DNA from: Bufo bufo
Taxonomy: Eukaryota; Chordata; Amphibia; Anura; Bufonidae
Length of the DNA: 64,000 bases
Assembly (NCBI RefSeq): GCF_905171765.1
Contig: NC_053398.1
Coordinates: 46,964,323-47,028,322 of the forward strand
Direction of reading: 5' to 3'
The position numbers and the translations under genes are program-made. Below, one piece after another: positions 19,800 through 30,857 of the stretch (positions are counted from its first letter, which is position 1; every line of letters starts with the position of its first letter). Under the pieces are notes generated by a model. That model searched no databases. It was not told the DNA's origin and saw only the letters and a list, made by a program, of their open reading frames with translations.

Positions 19800-21870
19800 G
19801 AGTAACATAGAATGTGTCGGCAGATAAGAACCATTTGGCCCATCTAGTCCGCCCAATATACTAAATACTATGGATAGCCCCTGGCCCTATCTTATATGAA
19901 GGATGGCCTTATGCCTATCCCATGCATGCTTAAACTCCTCCACTGTATTTGCAGCTGCCACTTCTGCAGGAAGGCTATTCCATGCATCCACTACTCTCTC
20001 AGTAAAGTAATACTTCCTGATATTACTTTTAAACCTTTGCCCCTCTAAATTAAAACTATGTCCTCTTGTAGCAGTTTTTCTTCTTTTAAATATTCTTTCC
20101 TCTTTTACCTTGTTGATTCCCTTTATGTATTTAAAAGTTTCTATCATATCCCCTCTGTCTCGTCTTTCTTCCAAGCTATACATGTTAAGGTCCTTTAATC
20201 TTTCCTGGTAAGTTTTATCCTGCAATCCATGTACCAGTTTAGTAGCTCTTCTCTGAACTCTCTCCAAAGTATCAATATCCTTCTGGAGATATGGTCTCCA
20301 GTACTGAGCACAATACTCCAAATGAGGTCTCACTAGTGCTCTGTAGAGCGGCATGAGCACCTCCCTCTTTCTACTGGTAATTCCTCTTGCTATACACCCA
20401 AGCATTCTGCTAGCATTTCCTGCTGCTCTGTGACATTGTCTGCCTACCTTTGAGTCTTCTGAAATAATGATCCCTAAATCCCTTTCCTCAGATACTGAAA
20501 TTAGGACTGTATCACTGATTTTATATTCTGCTTTTGGGTTTTTACGTCCCAGGTGCATTATCTTGCACTTATCAACATAAAATTTTAGTTGCCAGATTTT
20601 TGACCATTCCTCTAGTTTTCCTAAGTCCTTTTCCATTTGGTGTATTCCTCCAGGAACATCAACCCTGTTACAAATCTTTGTGTCATCCGCAAAAAGACAC
20701 ACCTTACCATTGAGGCCTTCTGCAATTTCGCTGATAAAGATATTAAACAATATGGGTCCCAGAACAGATCCCTGAGGTACCCCACTGGTAACAAGACCTT
20801 GGTCTGAATATACTCCATTGACTACAACCCTCTGTTGCCTGTCCCTCAGCCACTGCCTAATCCATTCAACAATATGGGAGTCCAAGCCCAATGACTGCAC
20901 TTTATTGATAAGCCTTCTATGTGGGACAGTATCAAAAGCCTTACTAAAGTCTAGATAAGCGATGTCTACTGCACCTCCTCCATCTATTATTTTAGTCACC
21001 CAATCAAAAAAATCAATAAGATTAGTTTGACATGATCTCCCTGAAGTAAACCCATGCTGTTTTTCATCTTTCAATCCATGGGATTTTAGATGGTCCACAA
21101 TCCTCTCCTTAAGTATGGTTTCCATTAATTTCCCCACTATTGATGTCAGGCTTACTGGCCTATAGTTGCCCGATTCCTCCCTACTACCTTTCTTGTGAAT
21201 GGGCACAACATTTGCTAATTTCCAATCTTCTGGGACGACTCCTGTTGCCAGTGATTGGTTAAATAAATCTGTTAATGGTTTTGCTAGTTCACCGCTGAGC
21301 TCTTTTAATAGCTTTGGGTGTATCCCATCAGGCCCCTGTGACTTATTTGTATTAATTTTAGACAGTTGACTTAGAACCTCTTCCTCTGTAAAGACACATG
21401 TGTCAAAAGATTCATTAGTCTTCTTTCCCAACTGAGGTCCTTCTCCTTCATTTTCCTTTGTAAAAACTGAACAGAAGTATTCATTGAGGCAGTCAGCTAG
21501 TTCTTTATCATCTTCCATATACCTTCCTTCTTTAGTTTTTAATTTGGTAATTCCTTGTTTTTGTTTCCTTTTTTCATTTATGTATCTGAAGAATGTCTTA
21601 TCGCCTTTTTTCCCTGACTGAGCTAATTTCTCTTCTGCCTGTGCTTTAGAAGCTCTTATAACTTGTTTGGCCTCTCTCTGCCTAATCTTATAAATTTGTC
21701 TGTCATCCTCGTTTTTTTTTTTTTTTTTATAATTCCTAAATGCTATCTTTTTGTTTTTAATGATTTTGGCCACTTCTAGTAGCTGATTTATAGTATATAA
21801 TGTCTCTATATATTGTAAATCAGCTACTCCCTGTCTTTCCTCCTCAATATCCAGTGCTGACTGCATGATC
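19800..21870 (-). mobile_element. 5'-truncated CR1-type LINE
   Basis: The element runs leftwards. The 3' untranslated part at 19800-19886 includes the phrase tctagtccgcccaatatact on the plus strand and ends near acattctatgttact on the minus strand, resembling CR1-type 3' ends. The reverse transcriptase occupies 19887-21866. There is no upstream ORF1 and no apurinic endonuclease domain, so the copy is 5' truncated at about 21870, as is normal for LINE insertions. Confidence 0.85.
19887..21866 (-). CDS. LINE reverse transcriptase (CR1 group), open, 659 codons
   Basis: An RNA-directed DNA polymerase that would prime cDNA synthesis at nicked target DNA. It is one open frame without stops. In order: a Lys-rich linker (a T-tract at 21715-21729 encodes a Lys run), GPDGIHPKLLKEL, the palm motif AYLDFSKAFDTVPHRRL (first Asp), TSGVPQGSVLGPILFNIFIS and the catalytic LFADDTK. 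The thumb and C-terminus follow, with RALVRPHLEYCAQYW, LERVQRRATKLV and VVDAWNSLPAEV. The first Met shown is arbitrary because the true 5' part, including the endonuclease, is missing. CR1 is preferred over L2/Rex by the motif style; the clade needs a phylogeny. Confidence 0.9.
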   Translation of the reverse strand: MQSALDIEEERQGVADLQYIETLYTINQLLEVAKIIKNKKIAFRNYKKKKKNEDDRQIYKIRQREAKQVIRASKAQAEEKLAQSGKKGDKTFFRYINEKRKQKQGITKLKTKEGRYMEDDKELADCLNEYFCSVFTKENEGEGPQLGKKTNESFDTCVFTEEEVLSQLSKINTNKSQGPDGIHPKLLKELSGELAKPLTDLFNQSLATGVVPEDWKLANVVPIHKKGSREESGNYRPVSLTSIVGKLMETILKERIVDHLKSHGLKDEKQHGFTSGRSCQTNLIDFFDWVTKIIDGGGAVDIAYLDFSKAFDTVPHRRLINKVQSLGLDSHIVEWIRQWLRDRQQRVVVNGVYSDQGLVTSGVPQGSVLGPILFNIFISEIAEGLNGKVCLFADDTKICNRVDVPGGIHQMEKDLGKLEEWSKIWQLKFYVDKCKIMHLGRKNPKAEYKISDTVLISVSEERDLGIIISEDSKVGRQCHRAAGNASRMLGCIARGITSRKREVLMPLYRALVRPHLEYCAQYWRPYLQKDIDTLERVQRRATKLVHGLQDKTYQERLKDLNMYSLEERRDRGDMIETFKYIKGINKVKEERIFKRRKTATRGHSFNLEGQRFKSNIRKYYFTERVVDAWNSLPAEVAAANTVEEFKHAWDRHKAILHIR

Positions 21871-21959
21871 TGCCCTGCATTTTCCGGCGGCTCATTAGTT
21901 ACTCAGCATGCTGGGGATACAGAAGCTGGCCACACTAATCAGTGTCAATATAGCACTTG

Positions 21960-22860
21960 TTTGCAGTGATATCGTGAATGAGAAACCTGATTTGCTACCG
22001 TATCAAATCGTCTTTAGCAACAAATCCAAGTTCTCTTTGGGATCCCACGACAATCAGGTTCAAGAATGGAGGCCTCGTGGTGAGCGCTTCAATCCTTCCT
22101 TTGCTGTGAAGCGACACACTGCTCCAACTGTTGGTGTGATGTTGTAGGAAGCCATCGTATACGACAATCTGTTATACTTAGAATTGATATAAGGGATGCT
22201 TATATATGTGCTGAACATCCTGAGGACATATGTGTTGCCTATCATGGCTGAGCTTCCAACTGGCATTTTTCAGCAAGGTAATGCTCACCCACATTAAATG
22301 CAAAAGTATAGAAATGTTCCAGCTCACCACAGCCCTATGTCTCACAGATCAGAGCGGTGCTCAGCTTCTTCATTCTGGCTTCTGGTAAACCACTTGCATA
22401 TAACAAATTTTGAGAGCTCTTGTCCATAAAAAATTATTGAATCCAAGTTAAAAATATGATCCACAACTGGTCTGAATAATGTATTCATTCCAACTCATTT
22501 AAAAAGGCTAGACTAACATATCCACCCCCTGTTGATCACAGGTGTGTATAGACACATCACCAAAGTTACCCCTATGTAGGGAGGACACAAAGAATGCACA
22601 CCCACACAGCAAGGGTTTATGAGGAATGTCTCTGCCAGACATTTGGCCTTCAAAGTCTCCAGATTTATCACCAATTGAGCATTTATGGGACCAGCTGGGA
22701 GCCATGAGTGTAACATCTGTGCGCAAATGTGGTGCAGGACACCATATGGCACCTGTATGGCTCCATGCCCAACCGTATCTCATCTTGTATCCAGGCTAGA
22801 GGTGGCCCAATAGGGTCCTAGAACTTCCTTTCAATTGTACAGTTTTCCCCAAAAAACTAT
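21960..22860 (+). pseudogene. Tc1-like transposase relic in two pieces
   Basis: The first piece (about 21990-22300) translates in part as QIVFSNKSKFSL and WRPRGERFNPSFAVKRHTAP, then after a stop continues with motifs ending FQQGNAHPH. These are the regions around the first and second catalytic residues of a Tc1 transposase. The second piece (about 22575-22800) resembles the segment around the C-terminal Glu (EHLWDQLG-like) in a different frame. About 260 bases of unrelated sequence (22310-22570) separates them. The relic belongs to the same subfamily as the one at 26975-28275. It is dead. Confidence 0.75.
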
Positions 22861-24288
22861 CTTATCGCACAATATATCATCATTGCATTCACACATATGA
22901 ATTCAATTCCAACTCCTTGGTATTTTTTTTATTTTTGTCAATAAACATTATATATCTTCAGATCACGAGGATTTAGGGATTTCCACATAGAAATACAGCA
23001 TTTCAGCCTCAGAATATCAATAAACAATGGAACTGCTTCAATAAACTATTGCTTAAACAGTTGAGACTTCCTTGTAGACATCACATGGCATAAAACTTTC
23101 TTCTGCCTTTTACTGGTGTGATACTATAGACGCTACTCCATAATTAGTGACATGAATTGTTGGTGGCAGAAAGGGATCTTTGATGTGGCCTGTGGCTGTG
23201 TATAGAAAGACATATCGGGGGAAAGTTAGTACTTTAGGTTAATCAAGGTCCTAAAACTGAAGTAACATCTCAGAACAGTTATTACAAATGTTATATAAGA
23301 TATCTGTTGTCCTGCAAGATTCTGTGCAAGCTCTGGGGGAAAAATAAGCATGTAGAAAGTTGTCAGAGCAATCAGGTCCCTGTCTTTTCATTGGAGAATC
23401 TGCCTTCATCTTCATACATACTTGTAGACGGAACCATGATGGAAGATTTCTTCAGCAGCAACCTTCTTCTCAACAGGAGACAAAGCAGGCCAACCCAAAC
23501 TTCTTGTCACACAGCAAAATCATAGCAGAGGAGCATATAATGGTAAGTGTGGCTCTGTGTATTTACTATGGACTAGCTAACTTTACAGCAACGTGGAAAC
23601 GCTGGAGGCCAAACAAGTTCTATTACTTAAATGGCGCATCTGTGTCTTTTCCTATTAGGGAATTTCCTTATTGCTAGTCCAAGCTACTGTATATCCCCAA
23701 AATGTTCTTAATTATTTATGTGATTATTATATATAGATCAGTATAGTTTTTTCAGCTTGCTCTCCAACATTACCTTTTGGTAAGAGAAGTTCCATATTGA
23801 CTGTATTACAACATGTCTCACAGGTTTTAAAATCTTCTTTTATCCTAATAGATGTAGATGAAGAAATAACTAACAAATCAGGCTATTAAAAATGTATAGT
23901 TTAGATCAAGCACACACAGGCATGTCTTTAAACACTAAACAATCCATTTAAAGAAGAATTGTTTAAATAGGGTCTGTCACATTGTCCTGTCTGTGGGAAG
24001 AATGGCATAGAGCAGGAGGAGCTAAGCAGATCAGGGATGTAGCTACCATGGAAGAGTCTGCTATGGGGCCCAAACTCAGGAAGGGAAGCCGAGATCCTCA
24101 GCAATAAGCTAAAATGTATGGAGGAACCACATTTCCCTGCAGTGCCCCTACTGGGAAAATAAAGCATTACACCATTCCAGTCTAAATCAATAAATTGTCT
24201 GTATAATGGACAGACATGTTGGGTTCCTTAGAGTAGGGCTTTGTATCATCCTTAGTGCTGAAGATCAGTTTCAAGAGTTAAGTTGCAA
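22861..24288. other. Downstream region of the ROCO gene, no coding feature
   Basis: This lies just 3' of the minus-strand ROCO stop codon and probably includes its 3' untranslated region. I could not pick a polyadenylation site. The stretch around 24090-24175 (ccctgcagtgcccctactgg) is a diverged relative of 24755-24830 (cctgcagcgctaccacaggg), so both belong to one dispersed repeat family. Nothing else is recognised. Confidence 0.4.
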
Positions 24289-24473
24289 TTACATGAGTAC
24301 ATACATATCGTAGATCGATTCTGTCTCATCCATATCTGGCCACTCAAACTCATCTGGACATCCAATTGTCCTACATGGTGATCGGATATAGTAGAAAAGT
24401 CCAGGCCACTCCTTGCAAAGTTTCTCCGCAATAGACAGAAGAGTTAAGTTGAAGTCCCAAAGAGACTGGAAAT
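24289..24473 (-). CDS. ROCO-family gene, last exon (C-terminal tail and stop)
   Basis: The last coding exon ends with TAA at 24291-24289. The acceptor is a pyrimidine tract ending ttcag before 24473. Entry in phase 1 joins the preceding exon exactly, giving Asp at the junction (RSN then DFQSLWDFN). Sixty codons follow, including the phrases LCKEWPGLFYYIRSPC and DEFEWPDMDETESIYDMYV. This is the segment after the COR domain. There is no kinase, death or WD40 domain, which separates this protein from LRRK1/2 and DAPK1 and favours an MFHAS1-like architecture. A candidate 31-base exon just upstream was considered and rejected because it breaks the frame. Confidence 0.75.
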
Positions 24474-25188
24474 CTGAACATTTACAGAGAATTTTTCACA
24501 TTATATGTAGTAATTGTTAGTTTATATGGGATTCACGATGGTCTGACATAAATGTTAAGAACCAAAGGATGACTCTTCTACCTGGGAATGGAAACCAGCT
24601 TTTCACCTTTACCTGCAATTCTGTGAGGAGAAATTGAAAAGACACCACTGAACAATTACCGGTTAAAAGGACTGTTTTCATTTAACAATCCTTTTATGTT
24701 TGAAAGGTGTCCCACTGCTGTGATCCTCAGCAATCAACTATAATCTGTGGGACGATACAGCAGCAAGTGTTCAAATCCCCTGCAGCGCTACCACAGGGGA
24801 AGTAAAGTATTACACAGTTCCTATGGAAATCAACGGGATGCCATGGACCTCCACGACAAGAGACCCTCTTTGTAACTGGCCTCCACTCTGGATAATTAAT
24901 TAGGATGACGAATTAAGGACTCTTCGCTATTAACTCAGAATTTGCTAAAAGGATATTTCAAAAACCCCTTTAATAAACTGCAGCTTGGGTTATTTTATGA
25001 ATTCCAAAATATAATCCATAGGGACTACACAGCCAAAAACAGTTTTGAGGGACATTCTGTGGCACCAAGTGTTGCAGTCAATTCAATTCCATACAGAATT
25101 GAGGTTGAAGGTGAAGAGGGGATCTCCTAGTCCAGGTTGAAGACTGACTTTCATGATTTCAAGCAAAAGTAAATAAATTCAGACTCAC
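24474..25188. other. ROCO intron with a diverged dispersed repeat
   Basis: The only structure seen is the repeat-family piece at about 24640-24850, shared with 24090-24175. The intron is bounded by gtgagt (donor, minus strand at 25188) and ttcag (acceptor at 24474). Confidence 0.5.
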
Positions 25189-25346
25189 CATTGGATCTTT
25201 CTGGTTTCCGGCTGCGAATCTCAAGATAACTATCTGCTCTCTGGTTGAACTGCTTCACCAACAGTGGTTTTCCATTGTTTACTAAAAGGAAATTGTCTTT
25301 TTCTATCCAATGTGTAGAAAAAAACGAGCAAGCCATTACCATAAGC
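25189..25346 (-). CDS. ROCO-family gene, exon after the main COR exon
   Basis: 158 bases, entered in phase 2 and left in phase 1. The acceptor reads gttacag and the donor gtgagt. The codons include ACSFFSTHWIEKDNFLLVNN and a piece ending LEIRSRKPERSN. It continues the C-terminal half of the COR domain, predicted as beta-strand and loop by composition. The phases agree with both neighbours, which is the main support; the sequence is not typical of any transposon. Confidence 0.75.
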
Positions 25347-25408
25347 CTGTAACAAAAATAGAAAAGTCTGTCTTATTAGGTTAGACTGAGAACTTGTAGA
25401 AATACAAA

Positions 25409-26715
25409 TTTACCACGGCGAATCAATGGATGTCGTATATCTGGACTTCTCCAAAGCATTTGACACTGTACCGCATAAAAGGTTAGTATATAAAATGAGA
25501 ATGCTCGGACTGGGAGAAAACATCTGTATGTGGGTAAGTAACTGGCTGAGTGATAGAAAACAGAGGGTGGTTATTAACGGTACACATTCAGATTGGGTCA
25601 CTGTCACTAGTGGGGTACCTCAGGGGTCAGTATTGGGCCCTATTCTCTTCAATATATTTATTAATGATCTTGTAGAAGGCTTGCATAGTAAAGTATCAAT
25701 TTTCGCAGATGACACTAAACTGTGTAAAGTAATTTACACTGAAGAGGACAGTATACTACTACAGAGTGATCTGGATAGATTGGAGGCTTGGGCAGATAAG
25801 TGGCAGATGAGGTTTAACACTGACAAATGTAAGGTTATGCACATGGGAAGGAAAAATGCAAGTCACCCGTACATACTAAATAGTAAAACACTCGGTAACA
25901 CTGACATGGAAAAGGATCTAGGAATTTTAATAAACAGCAAACTAAACAGCAAAAACCAGTGTCAGGCAGCTGCTGCCAAGGCCAACAATATAATGGGTTG
26001 CATCAAAAGGGGCATAGATTCCCGTGATATGAACATAGTCCTACCACTTTACAAATCGCTAGTCAGACCACACATGGAGTACTGTGTACAGTTCTGGGCT
26101 CCTGTAAACAAGGCAGACATAGCAGAGCTAGAGAGGGTTCAGAGGAGGGCAACTAAAGTAATAACTGGAATGGGGCAACTACAGTACCCTAAAAGATTAT
26201 CAAAATTAGGGTTATTCACTTTAGAAAAAAGACGACTGAGGGGAGATCTAATTACTATGTATAAATATATCAGGGGTCAGTACAGAGATCTATCCCATCA
26301 GCTATTTATCCCCAGGACTGTGACTGTGACGAGGGGACATCCTCTGCGTCTGGAGGAAAGAAGGTTTGTACACAAACATAGAAGAGGATTCTTTACGGTA
26401 AGAGCAGTGAGACTATGGAACTCTCTGCCTGAGGAGGTGGTGATGGTGAGTACAATAAAGGAATTCAAGAGGGGCCTGGATGTGTTTCTAGAGCGTAATA
26501 ATATTACAGGCTATAGCTACTAGAGAGGGGTCGTTGATCCAGGGAGTTATTCTAAATGGAGTCGGGAAGAAATTTTTTATTCCCCTAAAGTGGAGAAAAT
26601 TGGCTTCTACCTCACAGGGTTTTTTGCCTTCCTCTGGATCAACTTGCAGGATAACAGGCCCGAACTGGATGGACAAATGTCTTTTTTCGGCCTTATGTAC
26701 TATGTTACTATGTTA
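25409..26715 (+). mobile_element. 5'-truncated CR1-type LINE inside a ROCO intron
   Basis: The copy starts abruptly inside the reverse-transcriptase palm and ends in an untranslated tail (26524-26715) that closes with the short repeat ctatgttactatgtta. It is opposite in orientation to the host gene. Only the 3' 1.3 kb of a full LINE is present. Confidence 0.85.
25426..26523 (+). CDS. Partial LINE reverse transcriptase, 365 codons, open
   Basis: It begins at VVYLDFSKAFDTVPHKRL (first palm Asp), followed by TSGVPQGSVLGPILFNIFIN, the catalytic IFADDTKLC, and the C-terminal signature YKSLVRPHMEYCVQFWAPV with LERVQRRATKVI. Fingers, endonuclease and ORF1 are missing, so it cannot act alone. It shares its motif order with the LINE at 19887-21866, but the two differ at many residues and belong to different subfamilies. 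The start at 25426 is simply the first Met in the fragment. Confidence 0.88.
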   Translation: MDVVYLDFSKAFDTVPHKRLVYKMRMLGLGENICMWVSNWLSDRKQRVVINGTHSDWVTVTSGVPQGSVLGPILFNIFINDLVEGLHSKVSIFADDTKLCKVIYTEEDSILLQSDLDRLEAWADKWQMRFNTDKCKVMHMGRKNASHPYILNSKTLGNTDMEKDLGILINSKLNSKNQCQAAAAKANNIMGCIKRGIDSRDMNIVLPLYKSLVRPHMEYCVQFWAPVNKADIAELERVQRRATKVITGMGQLQYPKRLSKLGLFTLEKRRLRGDLITMYKYIRGQYRDLSHQLFIPRTVTVTRGHPLRLEERRFVHKHRRGFFTVRAVRLWNSLPEEVVMVSTIKEFKRGLDVFLERNNITGYSY

Positions 26716-26974
26716 CAATAACAATAGGGTATATTCATATGGTAGCTTTTACTAGGACTTTCGCAAAATTGTGTTTTGCTGTGATTTTGTGAAAATCACA
26801 ACATCCAGAATTTGTGCACACTATGTAATTGCAGCTGTGGAAATATTTGTTCTGGTGAACATATTCATGTAAGCAATTATACCACTGAAACATGAAAAAA
26901 GAACACCTGGAAAACTTAATGTGATTGAGCTGAGATTGACAAAGCATAAACTGCTAGTGGTGCTTGGTCAATAA

Positions 26975-28275
26975 TCACATAACCAAGGTTTATTTTGTGT
27001 TCTGTAGCAGGGTATATGTTGAGGCAGGGCCACATTAATACTGGGTAGCATCTTCCCTTGCTGTGATACAGGTGGCCACTCTGGCACGGTAACGGTGATA
27101 CAGATGCTGGGTATCTTCCTGTGGTATGTCATGCCAAGCTCTTTCAACTTGGACCCATAGCCAAGGTGGTTATTGGCTGCTATACATGTGAGATTTGTAG
27201 CCCATCCAGAAATTGTCTGGAGGGCTGACAACCAGGGGGCCATCTGAGCCCTCCTCATGGCCACTGACCAGGTAAATAATGATCTGATGCTTTCAGCATT
27301 AACCCCTTTTAGCCTGGAGTTTATTTTTTTTTCCATTTTCCCTGCCTTCCCAGAGCCATAACTTTTTTCTTTTTCTGTTGACATAGCCATATGAGGGCTT
27401 GTTTTTTGCGGGACAAGTTGTACTTTCCAACTCCACCATTTAATATTGCATATGATGTAGTGGGAAGTTGTAAAAAAATTTACCGCGGCATCTGAGGGGT
27501 TAAATGTCCGCGATCGGCATTACTGCCGGTTGTGGACATTAGCCGCGGGTGTCTGCTAGGAGCCGCGGGCAGGAGCTGGCGCTAACTTTAAACACCTGCC
27601 CAGCACCGTACATGTACGGCGCTGGGCGTGAAGGGGTTAATGAATGCTAGGGCCATCAAGTACTTATGCAGCGGGCTGATGGCCACAGGTGTACTCCTGA
27701 ATTAAACTGTATTGCTATCCTCAGGACGGTGATACAGTTGGGGGGACGGCAGTGTTTTGTGCTGTACTGTGGTATTTGGTTCTGCTGGGGCAGTATTTGG
27801 ATGGCCTTACCTACTTATATCTTCCCTGCCTTCTGTCAATTTGGATCCACCTACAACATAGGGCCACTTTATTTTCCCAGTCCATCCCTGCCATCCAGTC
27901 CCAGACATTCTCGATAGGAGAGAGACCTGGTGATTAAGATGGCCAGTTGAGCTGCTGGTACCCTGAAGAGCACATTGTGTGGTGCGGGCAGTGTGTGTAC
28001 AGGCGTTATCTGGTTGGAACACCATGTCTCCTGAGACAACAAAAGGCGGTAGGATTGGTTCCATGATATTCTGGACATAAAGGCTGGTCAGTGTTCTCTC
28101 TACAAATACCAGACAGGAACAGCCATAATAGCTTATGGTGCCCCACATCATGACACCTGGTGTTGGTCCTGTGTGTCTCAACACTGTGCAGATGCTCTCC
28201 AGCCCTTCTGCGAACTCTGATAAAGCCATCAATAGCAAACAATAGTGTTCAGTGATGAAAGTAGGTTCTGCCTTT
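26975..28275 (-). pseudogene. Tc1-like transposase relic with a nested MITE
   Basis: On the minus strand the right part (28238-27860) shows VLRHTGPTPGVMMWGTISYY and FQPDNACTHTARTT, the regions leading to and including the second catalytic Asp. Shifted frames resembling the SPDLSPIEH segment follow. The left part (27300-26975) gives the C-terminal stretch (ELGMTYHRKIPSICI, VPEWPPVSQQG). A 334-bp TTAA-flanked MITE interrupts the two. Several frameshifts make the gene dead. Outer termini were not identified. Confidence 0.75.
27303..27636. mobile_element. TTAA-flanked MITE (piggyBac-like) nested in a Tc1 relic
   Basis: Bounded by TTAA at 27299-27302 and 27637-27640, with ends cccctttt and, complemented, ccccttcacg. 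It contains the same phrase as 385-425 (gagggcttgttttttgc) and a C+G-rich right half with the palindrome ccgtacatgtacgg near 27606. 334 bp, non-coding. The TTAA duplication points to piggyBac-type mobilisation; a Kolobok-type origin is the alternative. Confidence 0.75.
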
Positions 28276-28922
28276 GTAAAATGATGGCCACATCAGAGTT
28301 TGCAGAGTAACTTTTTTTGTTAAATACAGGATAGATAAAATAGATAGTAGGATGTATATAACTTTAGACCGAAAAAAACACAGTCAGAACAATATTTTTT
28401 GCAGTTATCTCATGTGTGTATCATGTGATTATACAGTATATACAGGTGACTGATATTTGGTGGTTGGACCGCCACCAATCTAAAAATGTATCACCTATTC
28501 AGGTGATAAAGGTTATCTGCTGAAGTGGTTCTTTAAGGACCTTCCCTTGAAGAGTAAAATGTACCTCCAATTATAAATTAAAGCAAATATATTCTGCAGT
28601 ACCTACATGTAGATGATCAGCAGAGTCCACCTCCTTTCTTAGCTCCAGCAGCAAAGACACTCCTGTAACTGATGGAAAGCTCCAGCAGTAGAGTCCTAAG
28701 CAGCCAGCAGGATCCTAAGTCAGTAGGAACTATTCAGTAGAGGCCTTCTGCTGGCTATGGATGGCTAGGAGACAGAGCACAAGGGTCTTGCTGCTGCCAA
28801 AGCTTTTCAGTCAGCTGCAGTAGTGTAGAGCATTGTGTAGAATTGGAAGGTGGACACCTGTTTTTGTGTCTCTTGGTTTAGCCACATAAATTAATAACAA
28901 CCATAATAAAATTGAGCCATAC

Positions 28923-29413
28923 CTTTGAAAAAATCCTTCTGGGACTAGAGGAGAAAAGTAGACTCTAATGTGAATGTCCTCATGGTGGTCTCCTCCCCAC
29001 CTTTCAGTAACTTCCATGAAATTTTTGAGATACGTAGGAAAAAGGTAGCACATTTCTTTATGAGAGTCTTTTACAGACCATTGATTCCCAGGTAAAAACT
29101 CAGGGGCTCTTGGATTCAGTTTCTTTACGTTCCGAACAGACATACAGATCTGGAAATGCATGAGGAGACTTAGTAGCTTTCCATTTTGGGTTCCATGTCC
29201 AGTGAGATCATGGAAGAGTTCCTCTGTATCCTGAAGACAAAGGGTCTCTAACTGGTGTTTAACTAAAACCCGAATGGCTTGAAAACGAATCATAGCTTTA
29301 GACTGTAGCATTTCTTGCCATTTTAGCACATCACGCTTAAAGGCTCTTTCTGAAATCAGAACTTCAGCTGGTATTGCCCCGAGTTGGTTGTAGAGATCAT
29401 GCCTGACAAGTAT
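28923..29413 (-). CDS. ROCO-family gene, main COR-domain exon
   Basis: 491 bases, phase 0 in, phase 2 out. The acceptor is ttacag at 29414 and the donor GT at 28922-28921. It encodes about 163 residues beginning ILVRHDLYNQLGAIPAEVLI. Later phrases are LHFQICMSVRN and CYLFPTYLKNFMEV, and the exon closes with YFSPLVPEGFFQR. A hydrophobic 'FQIC' segment followed by a 'FP..L' segment and 'P.GFF.R' is the pattern of the COR (C-terminal of Roc) dimerisation domain of ROCO proteins. It is the longest host exon here and the best evidence for the family. The frame has no stop and looks under constraint. Confidence 0.82.
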
Positions 29414-29746
29414 CTGTAACATAACAGACATTGGATATTCAATGTTAAAAAGCAGATACTGTAGAAAAACTGGTGGCAGGAATGTTAGGCTACGTCCACA
29501 TTTGCAATCACCATTCTAGTATTCTGTTCTGGCACAGAAACAGAATACCAGAATTTCCGTATCCGGCATATGATGGACATCACTGGCACCTGAAGGCTCC
29601 CATTACCTATAATGGGGTCCATGTGGTTTCCAGCATGAATAGCAGCATTCTCCCAGACAAAATAATGCTGCAATATATAAAAACTATAAATTGAGCTACT
29701 AGACAGTAAATAGACAGAAGCAACAAACTGTATGATCGAGGCAAAC
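29414..29746. other. ROCO intron with a MITE fragment
   Basis: Contains a piece at about 29488-29600 starting gctacgtccacatttgcaat with ccagaatttccgtatccgg, which looks like one end of a Harbinger-type MITE related in style to 61966-62459. No second terminus was found. Confidence 0.4.
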
Positions 29747-29934
29747 CTTGAAGACCGTGATGAGGAATGAAGGTTTCAGAAATACAGTGTTTAGCAAGGG
29801 CTTGATCTCTTCATACCACACAATGAGGCCAATTCTATGGAGATACCGTAAAATATCTTTGAGAAGATTTTTGTACAGGTCACTGGTGGTCTTTAGCATG
29901 ACCTCACTTAAAAGATGATCTAAATCCATTATTC
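29747..29934 (-). CDS. ROCO-family gene, N-terminal COR exon
   Basis: 188 bases. The acceptor tcacag at 29935 is entered in phase 1 and the donor GT at 29746-29745 leaves in phase 0. Codons read IMDLDHLLSEVML and DILRYLHRIGLIVWYEE, ending SFLITVFK. 'ILRYLH.IG.I.WYEE' followed by a hydrophobic strand is the winged-helix start of a COR domain, where the Roc-COR interface lies. It splices in frame to both neighbours. Confidence 0.82.
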
Positions 29935-30248
29935 CTGTGAGACAAATAAAAGTGGTAGTGGTTAGTTAAATTATTAGTGTTAAACATCAGAGATTTTGAT
30001 TCAGATCCATGTACAGGAAGTGTCAAATTTTTTACCTGTAGAGCACACAAGAAAAAGGATCTTGTCCATGGACTGACTCCAGTTGAGTATTAGAGTTGGC
30101 ACTCTAATACACTGGGCGCACTAACCTAGATCTGTTTTTTCATTAGCAATGCAACTTTAAGTTTTTTTTATTTTCCTAAACATTGATTTAAAATTACATT
30201 ACATCAAAACTTTACATACAGTGTATTGTCATACATAGAAGAGAGGAC

Positions 30249-30852
30249 TGTCACTAACAGTGTGGGGGAAAAACTCCACACTAAACACAGGAGGGAAGAG
30301 GAACAGTAACTGGGCCTGGAAACTAGGGAATAAACAGGTCACCTCCTAAACAACCCTAATCCGGGCCCTAACTACCTATCAATATGAATAGACCTTGAAG
30401 GTAGGAATATTCATATGCTGTATACCTGGCCCTTAAATCCTTATAATGCCCTGGAATGAGGTTAGGACCAGAGACAACCCATTCCTCCCCAGATGGACCA
30501 ATGGAAGTCTCTGTCTCAACCCCAGATACAAACAACAGGGAATATAACAAACACAAAACAAGAACAGACTAGACTTATCTGAAAGTAGAAAATTGGCAAC
30601 TCCAGAAGCACCACAGAGTACAACCGACCAGCTAGTTAGAAGGCAGGAAGAAAATCTATAAACCGCACCTCCAAGAGTGAGAAGCGGCTACTTATGGGGA
30701 AGGTAGCTTACCAACAAGCAACACCTAAAGCAAGGGCTGTGGCATTCACCAAAACACAGACACGATAAGATCCACAGTGAACTTGTCAATTTAACCCACA
30801 AGTTGCCAGTCTCTCCGATCTCCTGGTACCTGCCACGGGAACGTCCCTGACA
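30249..30852 (-). mobile_element. 604-bp solo LTR in a ROCO intron
   Basis: Begins tgtcactaac and ends cgtccctgaca, with a perfect 5-bp target duplication, aggac at 30244-30248 and 30853-30857. The plus strand includes ggtcacctcctaaacaaccc, resembling ggtcacctcctaatttatcc in the gypsy LTR at 61260-61757, so it belongs to a related family, probably in minus orientation. No internal region is present. Confidence 0.85.
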
Positions 30853-30857
30853 AGGAC

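Noticed and set aside
24593..24623. A possible 31-base ROCO micro-exon with good acceptor and donor (minus strand)
   Set aside because: Including it shifts the last exon out of frame and leads to an early stop. Joining 25189 directly to 24473 keeps the phase and gives a sensible C-terminus.
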